Shown here in pieces: positions 57,030 to 64,000 of a stretch of 64,000 nt of DNA. The stretch comes from Pedobacter riviphilus (lineage in GTDB: Bacteria > Bacteroidota > Bacteroidia > Sphingobacteriales > Sphingobacteriaceae), in the NCBI RefSeq assembly GCF_014692875.1, contig NZ_CP061171.1:4712001-4776000 (forward strand), written 5' to 3'. The notes beneath the pieces were generated by a model that was not told where the DNA came from, ran no database searches, and saw nothing but the letters and a program-made list of their open reading frames with translations. The position numbers and the translations under genes are program-made. Each line of letters starts with the position of its first letter. Position 1 is the first letter of the stretch.

Positions 57030-58276
57030 TTAATTATTAATGGTTAAAACCATGCTTGCTCATATTAAGCTAATCTTCAAGCTTATCGAATTATGATTTC
57101 CTATCGGGTTAGAATAACGAATCGCCTAAACATTATTAATCCAACCCTTTACTTGTAAAAGTGAATTCGGAATGATGATCAATTCATGCCACTTTAAAAT
57201 CATATAAGTTATGCAAGGAAATATATGTTTAAATGACCTTATGTACGGAAGATCTACAATTGAGAGGAAGAGAAAGATTATTAGTTTGAAATTTCCTGTA
57301 AAAATCAATTTTTCCACTTGCCAAACAAAAAAGAGAAGAACTTTTGCAAAAAATTACAAGGTTCTCGTCTTGTGGTCTTCCCCGATCAAATGCCGAACTC
57401 TTTTGTTGAGGATTTGAAACAATTAGCACTGATGTTTACATTGGAGGACTGATCAATTGTGCATATCAATAAGGTAGTAGATATCACTTTGCTAGTCCAA
57501 ACGGGATTAAAGTCGAACCAAATCTTTGAAGATTTGGTCAAATTGGCTTCAATAAATCGAAGTCTATCATTGACCAACTATGAACATCAAGCTGATAACC
57601 AGCGCAGATCTTCTAAGACTAAATCCAAACGGCGGAGATTAGGACTTTAAAAATCTTTCCATCCGTTATTAATCTTTTTCAATTACTCCGTAACTGCTAA
57701 CAATAGACTTTTGTATTAGTTATACAACCGTTATCGTTAATCTGGCGCAGGTATATAATTTTTATTATTATATTCTCAACAGAAACTCTAAAATATTGAT
57801 GATTTTTTTTTAAAAATCACATTGCGCTGTGAGCCAGATAATTAAAAAAACATATGGTGTGGGTTCGTTCGACTATTTTTTCAGTTTTCAAAACTCTTCA
57901 TTAACTCCATTCATAATTGACATGCAAATCATTATCAAGTTATCGGTGGTGAATGCTGTAAAAAAATATGTTTTTTGCTTTATACAAATAAATGAATCAT
58001 TTGATGCACAAGAAAGCTGCATAAATCTTAGAAAGGACTTTGATGTGCCAAACTAGTAATATCTTTATGAAGCAAATATTTCCAATAGCTAATTTTATCG
58101 ACATAGCCGAGGCTTTTTGTTTGTCCGCAGACTGCAAATCTGCCGTAGTTATATAATCCGGAGTGGAACATCCGGACTAACTTGGATTGTTAGTTCTGAA
58201 TTCGCAAAGATATTCATTCGGTTTAAGGCGCTAATTTTTTACTATATTGACTACAAAAATATTTGAATAAAAACCT
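57030..58276. other. Gene-poor stretch with decayed open frames
   Basis: No gene is supportable. Fragments such as LAKQKREELLQKITRFSSCG (near 57320-57380) and EDLKQLALMFTLED (near 57408) sit in different frames and could be one degenerated protein. A basic 63-codon frame (57459-57650) and a 75-codon GTG-started frame (57829-58056) lack family features. The zone is AT-rich and lies beyond the GIN copy, in keeping with a former insertion site. Confidence 0.45.
58125..58176. repeat. REP-like palindromes
   Basis: GCAGACTGCAAATCTGC (58127-58143) is a 5-bp stem with a 7-nt loop, and TCCGGA (58157-58162 and 58171-58176) a second stem. It resembles dispersed palindromes of Bacteroidota rather than a functional tRNA. 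Confidence 0.45.
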
Positions 58277-58858
58277 GTGATTATAGACAAACTATTTTCA
58301 AGTTTCGATAATTATCTGCCACTTAATTCAGCGGAAAAGCACGACCTGGTGGAGCGGGTTATCCAGCGGAAGATTAAGCGGAGGCAATTCATATTACAGG
58401 AGAATGATGTTTGCAAGCATTATACCTTTGTGGCTGAAGGTTGTTTAAAAAAGTTTCAGGTAGATGATAAGGGTACAGAACATAACCTGCAGTTTGCTGC
58501 CGAGGGCGACTGGGTTATGGAGATTGTTAGCTTTTACTCCGAAAAGCCAAGCCGTGTTTACATTGAAGCCATAGAACCATCGATTATATTCCAAATCTCC
58601 AAGCCTGATCTTTATCATCTGTTTGATAATAATCCTAAGTTCGACAGGAATTTCAGGGTTATTGTAGAAAACCGTTTAGTTGAAGCAGAGAACAGGGTGT
58701 TACAGGCGATCAGTTCAACGGCCGAGGAGCGCTATCTTGCTTTTATGAAGCAATACCCACACTTGCTGTCAAGGCTTCCAAACACACAAATTGCGTCATA
58801 TTTAGGGATTACCCCTGAGTTCTTGAGTAAAGTCCGTAAAGATCTCTTCAAAAAATAG
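58277..58858 (+). CDS. Crp/Fnr family transcriptional regulator
   Basis: 193 residues from a GTG at 58277. The cyclic-nucleotide-binding fold spans ~10-120 (QFILQENDVCKHYTFVAEGC, AAEGDWVMEIVSFY), then a dimer helix and a winged HTH at the C-terminus (NTQIASYLGITPEFLSKVRK). No Fnr-type Cys cluster is present. The alpha/beta hydrolase gene starts 100 bp downstream and is the likely target. Confidence 0.92.
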   Translation: MIIDKLFSSFDNYLPLNSAEKHDLVERVIQRKIKRRQFILQENDVCKHYTFVAEGCLKKFQVDDKGTEHNLQFAAEGDWVMEIVSFYSEKPSRVYIEAIEPSIIFQISKPDLYHLFDNNPKFDRNFRVIVENRLVEAENRVLQAISSTAEERYLAFMKQYPHLLSRLPNTQIASYLGITPEFLSKVRKDLFKK

Positions 58859-58958
58859 GCGTTACCCTTAATCTACCTTAACGGTATTTCTTAAGTTACC
58901 TTATGTGTTGTTTGGGCTATTAACGACTATTTTTGTGTCGTCATCAATTAATAAAAAA

Positions 58959-59675
58959 ATGAACGAGATACAAAAGCTAAATGAAAAAACCTATGTGTTT
59001 ATTCCTGGCGGGTGGCACGGTGGCTGGGTTTATGAGCCGATAACCGAAAACCTGGAACGGTTAGGAAAAAAGTGTATTTCATTAACCTTACCAGGTCTTG
59101 AAACACAATCCGAGATACCAAACAGGATCATAAATTTAGATACGCACATCCAGTTCATCATAGATTTCTTCTTAAAAGAAAACCTCACTGATGTGATCTT
59201 ATGTGGCCATAGCTATGCCGGACTGGTTATCACAGGTGTTGCAGATAAAATTCCTGAAAGGATATATGCACTTGTTTATATTGATGCCTACATTCCCAAA
59301 AATGGAGATTCCTGCTGGAGCCTTACCAGTGAAGTATACCGACAACGTTTTGTAACCGGAGCCGGCAATGATGGTTTCACTGTAGCAGACCGGCCGGGGG
59401 TAGATGATCGAAGAAGACCGCATCCGCTGGCAACATTCATGCAAAGTTTACATTTGAAAGGGGATTATGAACGAGTTCTCAACCGTACATTCATTTATCT
59501 CAGTAGCTGGGAACAGTCTCCCTTTGTCAAACAATATGAGAACTTAAAAAATTCTCCTGATTGGCATGTTGAAACAATACCTTGCGGACACAATGTGATG
59601 AAAGAACGTCCGGATAAATTAGTTGATATTTTATACGGACTGGAAGATAAATATAGTCAGATCTCAAAAAACTAG
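58959..59675 (+). CDS. Alpha/beta hydrolase
   Basis: 238 residues from the ATG at 58959; the open frame begins at 58905 but the extension is not coding-like. Oxyanion segment FIPGGWHGGWVYEPI, nucleophile elbow CGHSYAG with the catalytic Ser, and the C-terminal His in PCGHNVM. It is of the esterase type often seen beside Crp/Fnr or TetR-like regulators. There is no signal peptide. Substrate unknown. Confidence 0.9.
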   Translation: MNEIQKLNEKTYVFIPGGWHGGWVYEPITENLERLGKKCISLTLPGLETQSEIPNRIINLDTHIQFIIDFFLKENLTDVILCGHSYAGLVITGVADKIPERIYALVYIDAYIPKNGDSCWSLTSEVYRQRFVTGAGNDGFTVADRPGVDDRRRPHPLATFMQSLHLKGDYERVLNRTFIYLSSWEQSPFVKQYENLKNSPDWHVETIPCGHNVMKERPDKLVDILYGLEDKYSQISKN

Positions 59676-59946
59676 AATCCATAAACGAGTATTAATTACT
59701 GAAAATGGATACTATATAACGAAGTCGAATATTGAAACCCCACACACCAGTTAGGTCAAAAAGACGCATCAAAAGAAACGAAAGGGATTAAAGCGTTAAA
59801 GTTCAAACTCAGGTTAAATGCGAAACGTGCGGCAACTTCGCCGAAATACCCAACAGGTAAAACAGTAAGCAGTTCATTAAATAGCCGTAAAAGGTCAAAT
59901 AAAATAATGGTATTTTTGATAAACGAAAAACGAATAAAAGTGAGTC
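59676..59946. other. Intergenic region before the AraC gene
   Basis: No gene and no clear repeat. AT-rich leader of the AraC regulator. Confidence 0.4.
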
Positions 59947-60879
59947 ATGAAAAACTTTATCAAAGATATTCCTAAATATGACTTAAAGAATTTTAAAACT
60001 GTTCACAGGGAAAACGAAAAAACTTCTCCATTTGGTTATAACCTTATTCAGAATTCAAAAATTGTACGTGGCTTTGAAATGTATTCCAGTGAAGGTCTTG
60101 TAAATTCTATAGGGCCATTAAAATCAGATTTTTATCGTATAAGCATTACCGTTAAAGGTTCCCTGGATATGAAAATTGGTTTAGAGAATTTTCGCCATCA
60201 ACCCCTAACCTTAGCGTTCACGTTTCCCAACCAGATTTTTTCAAAAAAAAATATTGCATCGGACGCGTTCGGTTATTATATACTATTTAATTCCGATTTT
60301 CTGAACGATATAATTCCTGCCATTAAAATAGCCGATGAGTTTCCATTTTACCATTCTTTTGGCAAACCTGTTTTTCAGGTCGCAGCTGAAGAACTGGATG
60401 TAATGCTTGAACTACTGATGAAAATAAATGATGAACTACAGGGTGAAAAAGTAGGAAGGGAAAAGGCAATCAAGATATATTTGTATTTATTGTTACTAGA
60501 AGCGAAAAGAAGCTATAAAAGGCAGCAGCTTGAAGATGAAAACGGCGACCATCCGGAAAGCTATAAGCTCACCAATCGCTTCAAAAAGCTTGTTGGATTA
60601 CATTATTTAACTAAAAGACAAGTAGCAGATTATGCTGAAATGTGTGGTGTAAGCCCCAATCACCTCAATAGAACAGTAAAGGAAAACTTAGGCATTACCG
60701 CTTCTGAGGCCATAAAGGAAATGCTGTTGCAGGAAGCAAAATTGCTTTTACGATATACGGATAATTCTGTTGCGGAAATTGCATACAAACTCAATTTTAC
60801 GGAACCTGCATCTTTTAACCGCTTTTTTAAAAGCATTTCAGGAGAAACACCACTTGTATTCCGAAAAATGAATAATTGA
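59947..60879 (+). CDS. AraC family transcriptional regulator
   Basis: 310 residues. An N-terminal cupin-like sensor domain (~40-130) is followed by a C-terminal AraC double HTH: KRQVADYAEMCGVSPNHLNR, then NSVAEIAYKLNFTEPASFNR and FFKSISGETPLVFRK. The SDR gene begins 80 bp later on the same strand and is the probable target. This pair is common in accessory regions. Confidence 0.93.
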   Translation: MKNFIKDIPKYDLKNFKTVHRENEKTSPFGYNLIQNSKIVRGFEMYSSEGLVNSIGPLKSDFYRISITVKGSLDMKIGLENFRHQPLTLAFTFPNQIFSKKNIASDAFGYYILFNSDFLNDIIPAIKIADEFPFYHSFGKPVFQVAAEELDVMLELLMKINDELQGEKVGREKAIKIYLYLLLLEAKRSYKRQQLEDENGDHPESYKLTNRFKKLVGLHYLTKRQVADYAEMCGVSPNHLNRTVKENLGITASEAIKEMLLQEAKLLLRYTDNSVAEIAYKLNFTEPASFNRFFKSISGETPLVFRKMNN

Positions 60880-60959
60880 GTATATAAAAGGCAGGCTTAG
60901 GTCAATTGTTTTGCTTGGTTGAAATAGGAATTTTGTTTCAACTTTTAAAAGCAAAAGAT

Positions 60960-61664
60960 ATGACTTTACAAAACAAAAAAATCGTAATTGCCGGCGGCAC
61001 TTCCGGTATTGGGTTATCCGCAGCATTAATGTTCCAGCAGCAGGGCGCAATTGTTACTGTTACGGGGAGGGATATTGCAAAACTAAATGCAGCAGCTGCT
61101 GAAGGATTACTTACTGCTGAAGTGGACAGTTCCAATATCGAAACACTTCAAACATTTTTTCAATCTTTGGGGAAAATTGACCATTTGATTATTGCATTAG
61201 GTAGTAACAAAGGGTTGGGTAATTTCATCGACCTCTATTTAGATGACCTACGAAAAGGTTTTGACGAAAAATATTGGTCACATCTCAATACCTTAAAGGC
61301 TGCCATTCCTTTTGTTAATCTGAACGGAAGTATTACACTTATCACTGCAATTACTGCGTCTGCAAAATTCGCTGGGACATCCGGCATCGGCTCTATAAAT
61401 GGAGCTTTGGAAATTATGGTTCCTATTATTGCAAAAGAAATCAAGCCCATTCGTATCAATGCAGTTTCTCCCGGAGTGGTAGACACGCCCTGGTGGGATT
61501 TTATGCCCCAAGAAGTGAAACAGCAAACATTTGAAGGGTACGCTTCACAAATCACTGTTGGCAGAATTGCAAAGCCTGAAGATGTAGCAGATGCCATTCT
61601 CTTTCTTGCCAAGAACGATTATATGACAGGAAAAATCATTGCCTGTGATGGAGGGCTTTTCTAA
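60960..61664 (+). CDS. SDR family oxidoreductase
   Basis: 234 residues from the ATG at 60960 (MTLQNKKIVIAGGTSGIGLS); the frame opens at 60906 but the dinucleotide-binding motif GGTSGIG needs the later start. ALGSNKG replaces the NNAG motif. The expected YxxxK is not seen: the segment after the catalytic Ser region (ITASAKFAGTSGIGSINGAL) lacks Tyr, so it may be an atypical SDR. SPGVVDTPWW and the C-terminal GKIIACDGGL are normal. Confidence 0.88.
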   Translation: MTLQNKKIVIAGGTSGIGLSAALMFQQQGAIVTVTGRDIAKLNAAAAEGLLTAEVDSSNIETLQTFFQSLGKIDHLIIALGSNKGLGNFIDLYLDDLRKGFDEKYWSHLNTLKAAIPFVNLNGSITLITAITASAKFAGTSGIGSINGALEIMVPIIAKEIKPIRINAVSPGVVDTPWWDFMPQEVKQQTFEGYASQITVGRIAKPEDVADAILFLAKNDYMTGKIIACDGGLF

Positions 61665-61878
61665 AAATTTAAAAAAGGTTGATAAGGAGATTAATGCATC
61701 AGTTAGCTCTTTATCAATCTTCTTTTCTGGCTCCCCAAAACAACTACTGAAAATAGTAAAGGATGAAGACCTTTGTAGATAATAGATTGAAGAAATAAAC
61801 CTACGATCAATTGGTGATTTCCAGTGCATGGAGCTAACTCCCACAAGTATATCGTATTCATTTTTATATTATTGTAAA

Positions 61879-62086
61879 ATGAACCCTCAATACATTGCGC
61901 AAGTCAATAAATTTTTACCGGACTTATTGGTAAGAATAAAAGCAAAATACAATCCAATGCGTCAATATTCAGCCGGAACAGGATGCGGCTATCTATAGCT
62001 GTTTTTATAATGTAGAAAGAAAAGTTGCCAAAGATGGTGGGGCGCAACTTATGGCTGGGCGCGCAGGCCAGTGCCTTTTCCTTTAA
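61879..62086 (+). pseudogene. Decayed small protein fragment (unrecognised)
   Basis: From the ATG at 61879 it reads MNPQYIAQVNKFLPDLLVRI then KAKYNPMRQY; the frame then shifts near TATTCAG (61967-61973), after which EQDAAIYSCFYNVERKVAKD reads on to 62086. The two parts look like one protein broken by a one-base change. The 3' end overlaps the integrase fragment on the opposite strand. Family unknown. Confidence 0.4.
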
Positions 62087-62240
62087 GCGGCGACCAGAAG
62101 CTGGGAATAATTTCTCTGCCGACAGAATATTCCGAATGTTTTCCTTTCACAGTAATCCGTAAGTAGATGGGCATCATCTCGCCCTTGATAAAATTTTTTG
62201 GTCTTTTCAGATAGAATAAAAGATGAAAATTGTAACTCAT
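62049..62240 (-). pseudogene. Truncated tyrosine recombinase (Arm DNA-binding domain only)
   Basis: 64 residues from the Met at 62240: FYLKRPKNFIKGEMMPIYLR, then ITVKGKHSEYSVGREIIPSF and W, the conserved opening of Bacteroidota phage-type integrases (PF17293-like Arm domain). The core-binding and catalytic domains are absent; translation ends after an unrelated tail. It is the remnant of an integrative element. Confidence 0.72.
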
Positions 62241-62264
62241 AATGATACATTTAAAATTAAACAA

Positions 62265-62726
62265 ATGTACATTTGAGCCAGTGAGCTATCAAGATGTTCG
62301 TCGGTATAACTGTATGCAAATCAATATATTACAAAATAATCCAGCACCCGAACATTTCGGAATAATTCTGATTTTGATATTTCAATCAATCTACTGACTT
62401 ACAGTATCTTACAAAAAATAGTCAATTTTCGACTCACTAAAATTAACCATTCAAAATGGTCGAAAATAGGTCTTAATGCGTTATAAAAACCAAAACAAAA
62501 TCTTGAAAATCAATGATTTGTGCGACAATGCTCTGGTTTAAATCCAAGGAAGTGGTCCTTAGACTACAAAGCTCGAACTCTTTTATGGTTGATTTGCATT
62601 GTGCGGCGGATTTAGAGGATAACTTGGCTGGCTTTTGAAACGCTCTTTTTCTTATTGCTCTAATTGATAAAACATTAAAGTGGTCATCACAAAATATTCT
62701 TAGCTTTAGGTGTTAAACCTTAAGCC
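62265..62726. other. Intergenic region, nothing recognised
   Basis: About 460 bp, AT-rich, with no coding frame, clear hairpin or promoter pair. It separates the integrase remnant from the TlpA-like gene and may be leftover element DNA. Confidence 0.4.
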
Positions 62727-63908
62727 ATGAAACGCTATATATCGTTATTGTTTCTTTTCTTCTTATTTACCGGCATTACCTCAGCACAAGAAAAGAAAGC
62801 ACCGAATTTTATTTTAAAGGGAACTTTTAGCGGCAAGCACGCCCATGCGATATTTTTATCTTATAAGGATGACCACGGTAAAAATATCGAACATAAGGCT
62901 TATCTAAGTAATGGAGCTTTCACATTCAGGGGATTTATTAGTAGTCCTGTTTATGCTTTTGTCAGGAGTGATAAAAAAATAGTCCCGAACAGTCCAGATG
63001 TCTCAAATGCTGTTGAAATATTTCTAAGTCCGGGTAATATGACTATATCGTTAATGGAAAACGATTTTGCAAATGCAGTATTAATGGGTTCGCCTATGCA
63101 GGATGAATGGATAAAACTATTAACGCTATATAGACCGGTTAATAAAATTAAGGATTCATTATATAAAGCATCATTTGCGATTTCTCGGGGTGGTAATACC
63201 CCTAAAAACCATGTTGCTGTTATGGCTTTAGGGGCAAAAATCGATAAATGCAATTTGCAAATTGATCAAATAGATTACAGCTACATCGGGTCACACACAA
63301 ACTCTTATCTGAGTGCTTATCTGCTAAGCAATTCTATGCAAATGGATATGCGGTTGGATTCAATAGAAATGTTCTACAATTTATTTTCTCAACCCGTTAA
63401 AAAAAGCGTCGAAGGTAAGGCAATTAGCAAAATAATATTAAACCGTAAAGCCGCTATGGTGGGAAGCGTTGGTAGGATGCCATTGGGAACTAATTTAGAC
63501 GGGAGCAGATTTAACCCGCAAACATTTAAAATTGATAACTACTTATTAATTTATTTTTGGGCTGGCTGGGCGAATGATAATGTGTATTTAAAATCTGTTT
63601 ATAATAAATATCAATCAAAAGGATTAAAAATTCTTGCAGTCTCAACTGAGCCATTCAAAAAAATGTGGCGAGATTCAGTTAAAAAAGAACGAATTGGAAT
63701 GTGGCAAAATATATTTTCGGATCCTGTGGCTAACCTTGATACTTTTTATAACATAAGGCAAATGGCACCTTCTTTAGTTTTACTTGTAGACAAAAATCGC
63801 AGAATCATAGGCCGTTATAGAGGGGTAAATAAGCTTTACAAAATGGATTATAATGAAGAACCATTGGGATTACTCGATAAAAAGTTAGCAACGCTAATTA
63901 GCAGATAA
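62727..63908 (+). CDS. Secreted DUF4369/TlpA-like protein lacking the redox CxxC
   Basis: 393 residues with signal peptide (LFLFFLFTGITSAQE). An N-terminal DUF4369-like beta domain (~28-130: FILKGTFSGKHAHAIFLSYK) is followed by a helical region and a C-terminal thioredoxin fold (~265-393). The usual WCxxC is replaced by LIYFWAGWANDNVYL, with no Cys, so the protein should be redox-inactive. ILAVSTEP and APSLVLLVDKNRRIIGRYRG keep the TlpA fold. It may bind or scaffold rather than reduce. Confidence 0.87.
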   Translation: MKRYISLLFLFFLFTGITSAQEKKAPNFILKGTFSGKHAHAIFLSYKDDHGKNIEHKAYLSNGAFTFRGFISSPVYAFVRSDKKIVPNSPDVSNAVEIFLSPGNMTISLMENDFANAVLMGSPMQDEWIKLLTLYRPVNKIKDSLYKASFAISRGGNTPKNHVAVMALGAKIDKCNLQIDQIDYSYIGSHTNSYLSAYLLSNSMQMDMRLDSIEMFYNLFSQPVKKSVEGKAISKIILNRKAAMVGSVGRMPLGTNLDGSRFNPQTFKIDNYLLIYFWAGWANDNVYLKSVYNKYQSKGLKILAVSTEPFKKMWRDSVKKERIGMWQNIFSDPVANLDTFYNIRQMAPSLVLLVDKNRRIIGRYRGVNKLYKMDYNEEPLGLLDKKLATLISR

Positions 63909-63930
63909 TTTGCCAAAATTTGTGCCTAAC

Positions 63931-63964
63931 AAAAAGCCTTCAGATTTCCATCTAAAGGCTTTTC
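63931..63964 (+). terminator. Intrinsic terminator after the TlpA-like gene
   Basis: AAAAGCCTTCAGAT pairs with ATCTAAAGGCTTTT across TTCC, with one mismatch (63932-63963), followed by a T-rich run. Confidence 0.7.
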
Positions 63965-64000
63965 AATTTTATTCCCATGCTTGTCATACAGTGGGTCATT

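Noticed and set aside
57211..57650. Several 60-70 codon frames on both strands
   Set aside because: They overlap each other in different frames and lack family features; at best remnants of one decayed gene.
57829..58056. 75-codon frame with GTG start
   Set aside because: No recognisable domain, no neighbour context and AT-rich random-like composition; not supported as a gene.
58121..58180. tRNA-Cys-like anticodon arm (GCAGA CTGCAAA TCTGC)
   Set aside because: There is no acceptor stem, D arm or T arm around it; the neighbouring TCCGGA repeats point to a REP-like palindrome.

Overview
The window looks like a chromosomal segment from a member of the Bacteroidota, most likely Sphingobacteriaceae (Pedobacter-like). 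The reasons are its AT-rich genes, promoter -7 elements of the TAnnTTTG type, lipoprotein and secreted proteins opening with MKK, the TPR/LytTR signalling style, and a grasp-with-spasm peptide cluster. No rRNA, tRNA, CRISPR array or intact insertion sequence was found.

Layout. 0-20 kb is mostly housekeeping and accessory enzymes: the tail of an ECF sigma factor beside an AhpD-like protein, two secreted metallopeptidases (M28, M61), a DUF4407 membrane protein, a rhodanese, a dipeptide epimerase, a lipoprotein, a rhomboid protease, an M14 carboxypeptidase, peptidase T, an aldose-epimerase-like gene, a VOC protein, an LRR-kinase fusion and an ABC-F ATPase. 20.4-26.8 kb is a thiamine operon behind a TPP riboswitch (thiS-thiC-tenI-like-thiE-thiG-thiH-thiF/rhodanese). 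27-31.5 kb holds a WGR protein with a SWIM zinc-finger partner. 31.8-36.1 kb has an acidic-repeat membrane protein, a strongly structured non-coding region, a tiny secreted protein, and a TPR histidine kinase with its response regulator.

36.4-39.2 kb carries a YegP/nuclease pair, a small secreted protein and a PH-SHOCT protein. These three transcription units share a promoter motif at a constant distance from the -7 box. 39.4-44.1 kb holds a tightly packed set: a coiled-coil membrane protein, a P-loop GTPase-like protein and a membrane-anchored coiled-coil protein, followed by small genes and a secreted nuclease. The first three resemble the GTPase-centred multi-protein assemblies described by comparative genomics and are a candidate for an undescribed system.

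44.3-57 kb is bracketed by two nearly identical GIN-domain genes in direct orientation. Each is preceded by the same 10-bp direct repeats with a 21-bp period, as expected for a LytTR regulator. A LytTR regulator and LytS-like TPR kinase are encoded next to the first copy. Between the copies lies a complete RiPP cluster: two precursor peptides, ATP-grasp maturase, an easily missed 59-residue protein, SPASM protein, C39-peptidase ABC exporter and HlyD adaptor, then a transglutaminase-like secreted protein.

57-64 kb is a patchier accessory zone: decayed ORFs, a Crp/Fnr regulator with an alpha/beta hydrolase, an AraC regulator with an SDR enzyme, a truncated tyrosine recombinase, and a TlpA-like protein without redox cysteines.

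A technical point: four genes (DUF4407, the lipoprotein at 7.5 kb, the aldose-epimerase-like gene and the TPR kinase) each appear to lack a single base, in or next to a short homopolymer. This points to consensus errors rather than four real lesions.
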